Shown: positions 1 to 10,304 of the stretch, in pieces | How the letters are laid out: each line of letters starts with the position of its first letter | How positions within the stretch are numbered: the first letter of the stretch is position 1 | Source: Isoetes taiwanensis | Taxonomy: Eukaryota; Streptophyta; Lycopodiopsida; Isoetales; Isoetaceae | Direction: 5' to 3' | DNA length: 64,000 nt | NCBI GenBank assembly: GCA_021234155.1 | Contig: JAJEKV010000047.1 | Span: 1,538,494-1,602,493 of the forward strand | Program-made: the position numbers and the translations under genes | Notes under the pieces: model-generated | Told to the model about the DNA's origin: nothing | What the model saw: the letters and a program-made list of their open reading frames with translations, nothing else | The model's database searches: none

Positions 1-18
1 CTTAATCTAACGGTTAAG

Positions 19-54
19 AAGCGATAATACACACTTAAGCGATAATACACACTT
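19..54. repeat. 18-bp tandem repeat, two exact copies
   Basis: The 18-mer starting AAGCGATAATAC occurs at 19-36 and again at 37-54 without a gap. Confidence 0.9.
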
Positions 55-589
55 ATGCAGAAGTCCCAAGGTTCTAGCCAACTATTGAATAGCAAAACCT
101 CATGTAATGTTATTTCTCACATGAAATTCAGTTTCCTGGACGTGTTTCATTGTTGCTCGACTTATTTGCAACACTGCAGTATCTTAACGTCTCTACATAA
201 GCTCCGAAAAAGATGTCAATCATGAGGATACACGATAGAAGATCATATGGATTCCTGGCCAAACATTTTGACTTGCAAACAAGTGTTGCAACATTCTTAG
301 ACACAAAGCAAGATGTTTGCATTACTTATCCTTATAGGTAATGCTTCTACCATGCTGCTTCAATTGGTCGTCCCTATTCATATAACCGAGCATCCCATTG
401 GCCAAGCATCCTCCTGATCTTCAAAAGTCTAATAAGTATATTCACCTACATTTTTGTTTGCTATCCTCGTGATATTTAAAAATCTAATCTCCTGATCTTC
501 AAGAATCTAACAGGCATGTTCACTTGCACTTTTGTTCGTTATATATAAGCATCTCTTTTAACTAGATATTGATCAACATGTATTGCAGC

Positions 590-935
590 TGGTCGCCCAG
601 CATCTAATTGGCGCCAGCTTCTACTTGGTGTTGTGGAATGGCAGACTATTGCATCCAACTGTTTTATGTGATGTAAACTGTTTTATGTGATGCAAACGTT
701 TAGTTGAAGAATCACAAAGTGAAGAATCACATATCCTAGCGTGTAATAAGTATCTTGGCATATTGCCTAGCATCTACTTGATGTTGTGGAACGGTGAATT
801 ATTGCTTCAACTGTTTATGTGATACAAATGTGTAGTTGAAAAATTGCAAAGCCAAGTGTGCCCAACATCTACTTGATGTTGTGGGCAATTTAACTATTTT
901 ATGTGATCTAAAATGTGTAGTTGAAAAATCAATGT
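590..935. repeat. Degenerate tandem repeats of about 100-170 bp
   Basis: Three related blocks each carry 'CATCTACTTGRTGTTGTGG', then 'TTTTATGTGAT', then 'TAGTTGAAGAATC/TAGTTGAAAAAT'. They start near 596, 763 and 860. Spacing and sequence have drifted. They lie inside the presumed Helitron. Confidence 0.6.
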
Positions 936-1256
936 CAGTGTCATAGAACCAAGGTGTAGTTGTGCATTAGCACTAGACAAAAGAATAAAAAATGATAAAC
1001 AACACAAGGAGAACAAACAATACATATGTATAAACTCCTATTTTCCCATTGAAAACCACATGCTATTTATTCTAGAGGTGATTAATAGAATACCGATTGA
1101 CAATAATATGAATGGAGTGGTATATATTTTTAGAACATTTGCAAGCCACAAACATTAATGCAACATATCAAATACATCAAACCATTTACTCCTGTTCCAC
1201 TATATATTTTAGTAAATATTGCCCAAAGCCCCATTTTGAGTTCATATGGACCTAAA

Positions 1257-1284
1257 GCCCGGCAACGCCGGGCACCATAACTAG
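1257..1284 (+). other. Helitron 3' terminal hairpin and CTAG
   Basis: Seven-base stem GCCCGGC (1257-1263), loop AAC, stem GCCGGGC (1267-1273), seven-base spacer ACCATAA, then CTAG (1281-1284) followed by T. This is the known arrangement of plant Helitron 3' ends, with insertion before a T. Confidence 0.8.
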
Positions 1285-1894
1285 TTTATTGTTAATTTTT
1301 TTCGGTGTGGCGTTGTAGCCTCCCGGGCAGCACTAATCGGATGTTTTGTTTTTCTGCAATGCTATTTTCTGCAAACGGTTCCCGTTTGGTCGACTGTTGT
1401 TTCTTTCTCGGCGTGGCTCTGGCGCCTTCGAGCTTTATCATATTCTTTATATTATTGCGCTTTAGCACGCGCCCTTGCTTGAAGTTCCTAACATTTTAAT
1501 GGGTTATTCTCCGTTTCATACTTTCCAATGCAGGTTGCTTTTTGGGGATCTCTTGGTTGTCGGAAGGTACCGGGTCAAGCCTCTCCTTGGGGATGCCTTG
1601 CAATCGAGTTTTGGCCCAACATTTCTCGGCTGATGGTTGTAGGGGTCGAGCTTCAACCATTGTGTGCTTCAACTTTGTCGAGCCTCAACCATTGTGTGCT
1701 TCAACTTTTTGATGCAACATATTCAAGTTATCTCTATTTTATTTTGTTCTCGTAATTTCTATAGAGCTCTCGATGATTGTCTAGTTTCGGCACATGTTCT
1801 ATCAGTATTTTCAAAATTTTCTACTCCTAGTAGGGTTATCAATTGTACTCAGTGATTTTGCAAAGCTCAATGAGAACACCACTTCACTTCGGCC
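1285..1894. other. Unassigned DNA, no gene seen
   Basis: Short open frames of 60-75 codons only, without recognisable domains. A 32-bp direct repeat (TCGAGCYTCAACCATTGTGT...) occurs twice at 1646-1708. The stretch ends at about 1894, where repeat R begins; the same left edge is seen again at about 22318, the start of the large duplication. Confidence 0.6.
1646..1708. repeat. 32-bp tandem duplication
   Basis: Two adjacent copies of TCGAGCYTCAACCATTGTGT plus 'GCTTCAACTTT', differing at one base, with a 32-bp period. Confidence 0.85.
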
Positions 1895-3265
1895 GATATA
1901 GTGTGTTGTAGGACCCATCCTAGGAATACTTGTGTTTGTGTTGGAGAAACAGGAGACTTAGATCATGAGGGGCTGCCAAAATACTGTCATTTTCAAAATT
2001 ACTGACAGCAATCAAGAATTTATTTGTGATTGTACAGAGGTCCGTATGCATGCAATGATTGTCCAGCCAGATCTTTATATTAGTGTATTAATTGGATTAT
2101 AAGGCCAATCATGATGACGTTGATGAAGCTAACGAAGCCATAACAACAAAGAGTGGTAATTGTTGTTAACAATTAAAAGTGTTTCTTCTTGCAATAATTA
2201 TTGATACAAGAATTTATCGTGGCCGACCGCATCCAACTTACCCGACCGTATTGTAAGGAAAGTAGCCACCTCTATAACTAACGTGGATCGCATCGTATGG
2301 AGCAGAACTTGCATGAATTTGGCTAGGACCATGACTAGAACTAGCACAGACACTAGGAAAACCATTAAAGACACTAGCAAAACCATTAGAGCTAGTAGAG
2401 CTAGCAGTAGGGAATATGCTCAATTTTGTGGTCTCCATGTTCATCTCCACCCCCATCCCCATTTTGGTAGCACTATAACTAGTAGGGAATGTGGTCAACT
2501 CTGTGGTCATCCCGTCCCACATTTGGGTAGTGCCACAAGTGGAACTAGGAGGGGCAATATCATTAACACTATAGGATGCATGCAACGTTTTGATTTCCCT
2601 CTTCAATTTAGCAAGGCGAGGAGAATATCATGTAGACCTAAGGTGGTGAGAAATTGGTAGTAAGGGGTGCATTTTTGTCCACGGAGGGGGTTAAAGAAGT
2701 GACCCTTAAAGCGTCTAGAATCTTTGCCATGCTTTATTCGCCTCACGTCGAGGCACTTGAAACGAGCATGGAAGATGCCCTTGCTGTTCAAGAACTCGAA
2801 GTTGGTTCTGGTGTGCAAGGAGTTGATGTTAACGTCCCTTAAGCATTGCGGACATGGAAATACCAAACTATACTTGGCGATATCTTCTTCGCCTTTGTCT
2901 GTAGGGTATCCTCCATTTTGTGCAAAATGGAAAGGGTAAAGGGCTCCTTTAAAGTGCAGAAAAGGTCCGGACAACACCTTTTTTTGGGCCCCCTTTTTTC
3001 TATGGGGTGTAATATGGTGCTGCCATGTTTCCACTCTCGTATAATGCACAACGCTATGCTATGAAAATAGAACGAATCAAACGCTTATGTACAAATAGAA
3101 GGGCAATACCTAATTTCAGTTCCGTGAAAGGAAAGCTCGTACTATCTCACCTTAGATCCAAATCCGGCACTTCTGTTGGTCTTGGCCCTGCTAGAATCGA
3201 CCCCTATGTGGTATGCATGAAAGGTATACTGACCTCTTATTTTCGCAGCCACTGCTTCTCCTTGC
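1895..3265. repeat. Repeat R, copy a (5' part up to the Merlin target site)
   Basis: First copy of a repeat of about 1.45 kb found also near 3.4, 21.3, 22.3, 23.6, 40.8, 43.1, 45.2, 57.1 and 61.1 kb. It contains 'TTGGAGAAACAGGAGACTTA', a GTTGTTAACAATTAAAAGTG block, a CTAGTAGAGCTAGCAG palindrome-like stretch and ends at CTCCTTGC, the fixed Merlin insertion site. Its minus strand carries an ORF of about 150 codons with a CPQC motif and a second Ser/Thr-rich ORF; both recur in the other copies (best view at 43709-44224). Confidence 0.85.
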
Positions 3266-3397
3266 GGGAGACTTCCGATTCATAGCCCCTCCCCCCAAAA
3301 AACCCCGTCCACCGTGGACAAAAAGTTCCACGTCATTGGGGGGAGGGGTGGAAAGGGGGGAGGGGGGGCGCGTAAACCGAAAACTACCTCTCCTTGC
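3258..3397. mobile_element. Merlin solo-TIR remnant (124 bp) with 8-bp target duplication
   Basis: CTCCTTGC (3258-3265) and CTCCTTGC (3390-3397) flank 124 bp that consist only of the two Merlin ends: GGGAGACTTCCGATT... on the left and, on the right, GTGGACAAAAAGTTCCACGT, a long G-rich tract and GTAAACCGAAAACTACCT. The transposase body is absent. It sits at the same site of R as the larger Merlin copies, so it is most simply a deletion derivative of that insertion. Confidence 0.85.
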
Positions 3398-4321
3398 ATT
3401 ATTCTCTTAAAAGGCCAAAACCCTATTCCAAAAATCATACTTCATTGATATGGCAGTGCCGTGCATGAAAGGTTATTACGAGTATCTATTTTTTGAGATG
3501 GGATGTAGACGTTGCGAATGCGTGTGTTTGTGTTGGAGAAACAGGAGACTTAGATCATGAGGGGCTGCCAAAATACTGTCATTTTCAAAATTACTGACAG
3601 CAATCAAGAATTTGTTTGTGATTGTACAAAGGTCCGTACGCATGCAATGATTGTCGAGCCAGATCTTTATATTAGTGTATTAATTGGATTATAAGGCCAA
3701 TCATGATGACGTTGATGAAGCTAACGAAGCCATAACAACAAAGAGTGGTAATTGTTGTTAACAATTAAAAGTGTTTCTTCTTGCAATAATTACTGATACA
3801 AGAATTTATCGTGGCCGACCGCATCCAACTTACCCGACCGTATTGTAATGAAGTTGCCACCTCTATAACTAATGTGGATCGCATCGTATGGAGCAGAACT
3901 TGCATGAATTTGGCTAGCACCATGACTAGAACTAGCACAAACACTAGGAAAACCACTAGAGACACCATCTCCATCTCCACCCCCATACCCATTTGGGTAG
4001 CACCATAACTAGTAGGGAATGTGTTCAACACTGTGGTCATCCCCTCCCGCATTTGGGTAGCGCCACAAGTGGAACTAGAAGGGGCAGTATCATTAACACT
4101 ATAGGATGCATGCAATGCTTTGATTTCCATCTTCAATTTAGCAAGGCGGTGAGAAATTGGTAGTAAGGGGTGCGTTTTTTGTCCACTGAGGGGGTTAAAG
4201 AAGTGACACTTAAAGCGCCTAGAAACTTTGCCATGTTTTATTCGCCTCACATCGAGGCACTTGAAACGAGCATGGAAGATGCCCTTGCTGTTCAAGAACT
4301 CGAAGTTGGTTCTGGTGTGCA
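3398..4321. repeat. Repeat R, copy b (truncated by the gypsy block)
   Basis: R continues from the target site with 'ATTATTCTCTTAAAAGGCC' and runs as in other copies until '...GTTCTGGTGTGC' near 4320. There it joins gypsy sequence. The rest of R and the left end of the following Merlin are missing, so the gypsy block is associated with a deletion rather than a clean insertion. Confidence 0.8.
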
Positions 4322-4696
4322 CATCTGTTTTTACAGAAAAACGACCTGTTGTAACCCAAAAGTTCTCCACAATTTCTCGATAATTGGAGCTATGCCAAAT
4401 CTGAATCCTTTAGAACATCATTTTTCTTTCAAAATAAGGCCTGAAATCCTTTCCATGTCTGGATTTAGAGAACAATTCTCCTTCTAGAGTCATCAACCAA
4501 CTCCAACCCTATGAAGCAAACATCTTCCAAATAGGAGAATGCAGATAACATGTAACAACAACAAAAAGTGTGGCCAAAGAACAAGCCACAATCCAATAAC
4601 CTGCTCAAATATTACTGCAGTGGCATACCAATGTGGCAGATCTGATGTAATATAATAGAACTTGCTAAAATGACATATTCCAGGTAGCTTATTAGT
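4322..4696 (-). other. 3' non-coding part of the short gag element
   Basis: Similar to 8775-8960, including 'CTGTTTTTACAGAAAAACGA' and 'AATCTGAATCCTTTAGAA'. It lies downstream of the gag-protease ORF on the minus strand, where 3' untranslated sequence of the element is expected. No LTR follows it; the element breaks off in repeat R. Confidence 0.6.
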
Positions 4697-6747
4697 CTAA
4701 AATGGTGCAAACAAACCTTTAGGAGTATCTTTGGCTGCTGCACATTGAGATAAAGTGCTGTTCATGTCCAACTTCCCATCCTTTATCACATAGTCATGCT
4801 CAAATTTACTCACCTCTTCCACACTTCCAGGCTCAACCATGAAAGGAACTAGTTGTCCTTGATTCTCAAATTTTTTTGGACTGCTCAAAGCATAAACAGT
4901 TAGCAATTCTAGCTCGCAGTTTAGTGCCAAATCATCAAAGCGAGCAAAGTTCTCCATATGAGGCATATAACAGTCATGTTCAGCTGGTATACATGTCTCA
5001 AATCTGAAAATCTCATAAAGCGGACTGTTGTCATGACTGTCACTAAATTCAAGAGCATGTACCATAGCTCCAGAGTGGTCAAATACTAAAATATCAATGC
5101 TTTCCACTTCTAGCTCACATAACAATGGTTCATCATCATCCAAAAATGTTTCACATGTATGAAAAGTCTCAAATTCAGGGCTGCTCAAGCATCCATCACT
5201 TTCTTTCTCATGACAATGTTCAAACTTATCATTTTCACATAAAAGAACATGCTCATACTCTTCAACCATGTGAGATGTGATTAGATTTACCTGATTTCTA
5301 TTTGTCGCATCCATGCTTGATTGCAGAGGATGATCTATATTCACTCCGCTGCCCGTATCTATGTTTGCTCCTTTGACTAAATACCCATTGATACTCACAT
5401 AGCAAAGAAATGGCCCAGGATCCTTGGATTGCCGGGCTGGTGGCTCCATTCTACTCTTATTGGCATTTGAGATGATTTGTTGGACTGAAATTTCTGATTT
5501 TGTTCTTCCTCCTAACTCTTGCAACAAATTGGGAGAATAATGCATCAATTGCTCAAGAGTAAGTGTGACTTTAGTGGCCAAAACTTGGCTGATCACATCA
5601 TCTTCATTTTGAATTTCCTCATCCACCATAGGAGGCATCACTATGGGCTGATTTTCTTCTATAGACTGAAACTGTTCTGTGGGCAGCACATTGAATTGCA
5701 CCTTCTTAAGTGCTAATACCTTCAAAGCCTTTGGAAAAGAGGCCTTAGTCTTCTCTGCAATTGGCACTACTCTTGGTTCTTGCACCACCTTTTGTGATCT
5801 TGTAACCGCATTTACTTCTCCAATCTCTTCTTCTTGTTGAAATGGGTCACTGTCTACCTCAACAAATCCACAATTTACTACTGATTTTGCCTTCTCTTGC
5901 TTCTTAAGCTCCTCAATAAGAGCCTTAACTTGAGGATTATCAATATACTTTGAATCTTGAATGCGAACATCATTATTAGGAAGAGGTACTGCTTCAAACA
6001 CTTGCTGCCTTGGTGGATACTTGTTGATTGCCCATTCTGGTTTCCCATGAATTTTCCAACAAGTACTCTCATCATGCTTGAATTTATCACATAACTTGCA
6101 ATACAAAGGAGCCTTACTTGGATACCATCCCTGTTGTGGTTGCACCATTTGTGTAGAACTCATTGGAACTTGTTGAGCAATTGGAGCTTGTGGCATCATT
6201 GGAACTTGTGGTATGATAGGTACTGCTTGCATTGGTTGAATAGGAATAGGTGGTGCTTGTTGTATAACAGCAAATACCGGATTGGCCCTCTCAAAGAATC
6301 TCTTCTCCCTACATTCTTGATCATTATGGCCCTTTATTTGGCATCTTGAGCAGAATTTCAGCAATCTACATGTAGTATCAAAATGCTCAATAGACCCACA
6401 ATACTCACAAGTAATAAACTTAACCTCCCTTGGCTTCTCACCAATTGTAAGCTTAGAAATCTTGGCTGCAATATCCTCTGTTTTATGCTCTGGAGCAGCA
6501 ACTTCATGAATGTATCCCAGCTTATCTTCAGCCTTGAGAGCATACTTTTGTGCCTCTAGTAATGTTGTAGGCTGTTTGGCCTTCACCTTATGAGCAATAG
6601 CTCGTTTCAGCCCCTTCATATACCATTGAATATCCATTTCATCACTCCTTGCAATCTTCCAATGAACCACGGCTTTGAGAACCGCAATATACCTCTGATT
6701 ATACTCTCTAATTGATTCATCTTCCTTTTGTGTGAAATTGGTCCACC
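4697..6747 (-). CDS. Gag (C-terminal part)-protease fused to an unrecognised acidic domain
   Basis: An open frame of 691 codons starting at 6772; the first nine residues come from the inserted foldback element, gag sequence begins at 6745. The N-terminal part continues the retrotransposon gag domain (WTNFTQKEDES...). Two CX2CX4HX4C zinc knuckles lie at residues 122-135 and 141-154, with a further Cys/His cluster downstream, then a proline/glutamine-rich linker. A retropepsin-like core with IDTGSG lies near residue 475. Right after it the frame skips the rest of the protease, RNase H and polymerase: short shared pieces (DHPL, SSMDA) are followed by about 196 residues, acidic and rich in Cys, His and Phe, that match nothing I know. 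The frame stays open to 4697. This resembles a non-autonomous TR-GAG-type derivative; the function of the tail is unknown. Confidence 0.75.
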
Positions 6748-7302
6748 CATTAGAGGTAATTTGAGATCTCATTTTGTCCCATTAAGGGATGCTTAAAAAG
6801 CCACATCAGCTTTTTAAACTGTCAAATAAGAGAAGAGCTCCAGTATATTTTATTCCAGTATTATGTGGCAGCAGTAATTAATGCAGTTCTAACTAACTTT
6901 TGCAGTGTCATTTTTCTACTATAACTTTTGATCAAAAACTCCGATTCAAACACTATTTGTGGCAATGGATTCGTCTCCTCAAGATCTTTCTAATGACAAC
7001 CCATTGTTATATCTTTTGTGATGTAAATATATAAGAAAAGAGCAAAAAACCATATTTTTTAAGGTTAACACATATGGCTTGTATTGAAATACATCATAAC
7101 CATATATCACTTGAAAGATCTTTTCATTCTGCATCTAATGCAACAAACGCCGCAGCATTTTCGTGAGTAGATCAAAAGTTATAGGGAAAAAACGACAGCA
7201 ATGAAGTTGTTAATGCTGCATTAATTGCAGTTTGATGTAGAGTACTCATTCTATTGGAGGATTCTTATGGGGACAAAAGGAGATCTCAAATTACCTCTAA
7301 TG
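6748..7302. mobile_element. Foldback TIR element (555 bp), no target duplication, in gag
   Basis: Both ends read CATTAGAGGTAATTTGAGAT inward; the inverted repeats agree over 33 bp with one mismatch, and further inside GCAGTAATTAATGCAG and a 'GTAGATCAAAAGTTATAG' block are also inverted. The uninterrupted gag copy at about 14990 reads GTCCACC|TTTCCATAG; here GTCCACC is followed directly by CATTAG and CTAATG directly by TTTC. So the insertion is precise and made no target duplication. No coding capacity. A relative with the same CATTAG ends lies at 10305-10848. Confidence 0.8.
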
Positions 7303-7306
7303 TTTC

Positions 7307-7581
7307 GGGTGAAAGCATGTTAGGGCCTACATAAAAAATTACCAAAAAGGTACTTTTCTGTGTACTTCTGTGCAAGTACATAATTGTATTTTAAAGTACC
7401 TAGACTGCAAGATTGACTAAAAGAAATTGTATTATGTTCAAGAGTAGTAGTACATACATGTTGTAAGGTACCTTATGATGTCAAGAAGATGTTAAGAACT
7501 CAAATATATCATCATCTTTGACTACCCAGAGTATTTTCCAGGTAGTTTCCAAAACATGTAGGCCCTAACATGCTCTTACCC
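7307..7581. mobile_element. MITE (275 bp), TIR GGGTRARAGCATG, 4-bp target duplication TTTC
   Basis: Ends are GGGTGAAAGCATGTTAGGGC on the left and its inverted counterpart GCCCTAACATGCTCTTACCC on the right; about 26 bp of terminal inverted repeat. TTTC flanks both sides (7303-7306 and 7582-7585), and the empty gag copy near 14995 has it once. A second family member at 20148-20427 shows TTTG on both sides. Non-coding; the superfamily is not clear from these ends. Confidence 0.85.
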
Positions 7582-8059
7582 TTTCCATAGTCTTATCCTT
7601 ACCATGAACTTCTTGATAATTAGCAATGAAAGCTTCCTTTAATTCCTGATATGTCATGGTATCTGGCTGAGTTTGTGCCCATTCCTCCACTGAATCTTGC
7701 AAAGAACTATGAAACCAAAGCAAGTAATCAGCAGCCGGTAACTTACATTGCTGGCAATACCTCTCAAACTTCACAATATGCTTCCGATCCACCAGATCAT
7801 CAAACTTTGGAATCCCCATTGTCTGAAAACCCCATACCATAGGTGGTAATACAGTCATCTCTGCCTCTTCTTGGGTTTCTTGAAATTGAAAAAACAAAAT
7901 GGAATCTCCCTTCAATTTGAAAAACGAAATTGGATTACCTTCTAGATCGGTAAATGAAATCAAAACCTCCTGGATCTGAGAATTAAACCCCAAATCTGCT
8001 CCCAAATCTGAAAACGAAATTGAATCTTGATGCAATTTTGAGCCCAAAGATTGACTCAC
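7582..8059 (-). CDS. Gag N-terminal part (gypsy), cut by insertions
   Basis: Residues such as 'MVWGFQTMGIPKFDDL', 'FERYCQQCKLPAADYLLWF' and 'YQELKEAFIANYQEVHGKD' are those of the Ty3/gypsy gag (Retrotrans_gag) domain. Reading on the minus strand it would continue directly into the frame at 6747, but the foldback element and MITE at 6748-7581 separate the two halves. No ATG is seen at the upstream end (the frame begins with GTG at 8059 and is open further up), so the true start is not fixed. It lies just downstream of the LTR at 8098-8461 in element orientation, with the usual leader mostly missing. Confidence 0.75.
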
Positions 8060-8097
8060 CGGTCCCCTTCTTGTGACGATGGAGCTTAGTGGGATCT

Positions 8098-8461
8098 TGT
8101 TAGAGCCTGGACTCTAACCTTGCAAGAAGGATGAAAACCCCAACAATCCAAGCTCAATCTATCAGATCAAGGCAATGCACAACACAAAGAATCCTCATCT
8201 CCATAGCTAGATCAAGCAAAAATACTCTCCCTCAATACACCGTCTCCCTGTTCTTCTCTTTCTCTGCTCGGATAATACAATGATCATCATGGATACGTGC
8301 AAATATCCTGCACGCGTGCATGTGCGTACATCACTCCATATACGGTAATACCACCTCAATAGTGGTGAGTGTGGTGAGTGGTGAGTGGTGGCGAATGTGG
8401 TGACAAGTGTGGTGAGTGGTGAGTGGTGACGAAAGTGTGGTGAGTGGTGACCACCCCAACA
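8098..8461 (-). repeat. LTR 1 of the gypsy block
   Basis: 364 bp beginning TG and ending CA on either strand (plus strand TGTTAGAGCC...CCCCAACA). Two related copies lie at 15726-16098 and 16318-16714 and three more in the large duplication. The end near 8461 is built of GTGGTGAGT-type short repeats (about 8364-8452). On the plus strand it is followed by ATTGGCGACCCACAGTGGGA, which looks like a primer-binding site; on the minus side it abuts the gag leader (AGATCCCACTAAGC) directly. Confidence 0.75.
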
Positions 8462-9050
8462 ATTGGCGACCCACAGTGGGAAAATGTGTGCCACCGTGGT
8501 GGAGAACCCACAACAAAACATACTACTATGGTCCTTGGGACATGTCCCCAAATGACACATTTACACCCTCCTCAAATTTAAAGGACTGATACAAACAACC
8601 GGGTCCAAAATGACAGATTTGACGAAACGCAGCCCTCAGAATCGTGGCAAACTTTTGAAAGCTGATATCTTGAGTTCGGACCTCCGTTTGACCTGCACCA
8701 TAGCTCATTGGATTACGGTATGGCGGAAACACATCTTTTGATGTAGGATAGACTGTGTATTATGGAACTGTCACCATCTGTTTTTACAGAAAAACGACCT
8801 GCTGTAACCCAAAAAGTTCTCCACAAATTCTCAGAATTGGAGCTATACCAAATCTGAATCCTTTAGAATAGCACTTCTCTTTCAAAAATAAGGCCCCCGA
8901 GATCCTTGCCATTTCTGGGATTAGGCAACAATTCCTCTTCGAGTCACCAAGTAGAAAGCCCCCCCACGGTACCTCTTTATCAATCGAAATGGGCCTTCCC
9001 ATGGGCTTTGAAATTTAGACAGATCTTTGCTTAGTGGTCCTGCACACCCT
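8462..9050 (-). other. Non-coding DNA between LTR 1 and integrase
   Basis: No gene. In element orientation this is the 3' non-coding region of the longer gypsy element. It has a purine-rich tract TTTGAGGAGGG near 8566-8576, a candidate polypurine tract, but this is about 100 bp away from the LTR edge rather than next to it. The stretch at 8462-8481 reads as a primer-binding-like TTGGCGACC on the plus strand. Confidence 0.5.
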
Positions 9051-10304
9051 TCCTCAAATGGATTGACAACCCGCAACTTATCTTTGATAAGCTTTACTTT
9101 GTTTATGCCTCATATTGAAGTCTGCGCTTCTTGTCTCTCATCTCTTGCAATTGCAACAAACCATCCATCCTATTATGCACTTGATTTGGAGTTGGAACTT
9201 CTCCTAAATTCTCATAATAAGGTAACTCCACAAATGAACATAAAGGAATGTCCAAATGAATAGGCATCACGCCTTGCACCCCATAAACCAATTCAAATAG
9301 TGTAAATCAAATGTGAGCCAACTTGTAAGTACACACTGAAACTCCATAAGGCACTGTCAAGGCTTCATGCCAATTTCTTTGATTATCCTTCCTTTGTTTT
9401 TGGCCAAGATAGCTTTTAATTTTGTTAGTAGACTCAAAGCTTGCCCATTGCCCCGTGGATAATAAGCGCAAAAGCTTGCACATGTTGAACACCAATCTTT
9501 TACGTTTGGCGAAGCTACTACTTTCCCCATGAAATGAGTTCCCCGATCCGACAAAAGAATGGTTGGAACACCAAACCAGAAATCAAATTGTGATAAAGAA
9601 AGCTTACCGTGGTATTTTTCGTAGCATGCTTTCTTTGGGCGCTTCTACCCACTTTGTAAACATGCATGTGGCTACCAAGATATATTTATGACCTTTGGAA
9701 GATGGAGGATTGATAGGCCCAATATAATCCAATCCCCACATATGAAACGGACCAACACTTAAAATAGGATGAAATGGCATATTATTGTGGCCTGTTAATT
9801 GTTTATGCCTTTGACACTTCTCACATTTGGTAACAAAGTCTCTAGTATCCTTGTAAAGAGTTGGCCAATAATATCCCCAATGAAGGATGTTCCTAGTCGT
9901 GGTTCGGCTGCAAAATGCCCCCTCGACAATCATGTGCTTGCTGCAACAAATCATGAGTTTGTTGACCAGCAACACATCTTAATAAGAGACCTTCCATAGT
10001 CTTCTTATAAAGAATAGCTTCATGCACCACATAACCAGCTGCTTGTACTCTAAGAGCATGCTTTTGTTGCTTTGAAAATGATGAAGGATAAGTCCGATCT
10101 TGTAAATACACGATATATTGGCATACCAAAGATCCACGGTCTCAATGAACCCCTGTAATACTCCATTATCCTGAAATGCTATTTGCTGGTCTGTTTCCTC
10201 TTCTATTTCAGCACCACTACTCAAATAGGAACTTGAATTATGAGCTCCTTGAGCCATCTTAACATACTTCAATTCAAATTCTTGTATGATAAGAGCCCAT
10301 CTTG
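9051..10304 (-). pseudogene. Gypsy integrase and RNase H-integrase linker, frameshifted
   Basis: Spread over at least four short minus-strand frames. From 10304 downwards: 'RWALIIQEFELKYVKM' (end of the RNase H region), then a HHCC zinc-binding part ending in 'KCEKCQRHK', the catalytic core with 'WGLDYIGP' (first Asp, near 9740) and 'KGHKYILVATCMFTKWVEA', 'SDRGTHF' (second Asp, near 9545), 'ASFESTNK' (Glu, near 9440), and a C-terminal part to about 9103. The core residues all exist but in different frames, so this copy cannot make an active integrase as written. The boundary at 10304 is the foldback element. Confidence 0.8.

Larger units (their letters stand above)
1..1284 (+). mobile_element. 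Helitron 3' part, non-coding
   Basis: AT-rich DNA without a credible gene, ending in a classical Helitron 3' terminus (hairpin, short spacer, CTAG, then T). The 5' TC end was not found and may lie before the window. An exact 18-bp tandem repeat lies at 19-54 and longer degenerate repeats at about 590-935. No Rep/helicase coding is visible, so this would be a non-autonomous copy or only its 3' part. The end is seen directly; the extent to the left is inference. Confidence 0.6.

Noticed and set aside
3025-3285. Plus-strand ORFs in repeat R (for example ending in KITDSNQEFVCDC-type frames near 43100)
   Set aside because: Short, interrupted by conserved stops in all copies, no domain; reported only as part of R.
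8364-8452. Short regular GTGGTGAGT repeats that could suggest a CRISPR array
   Set aside because: Units are 9-12 bp with no spacers, lie inside an LTR, and the genome is eukaryotic.
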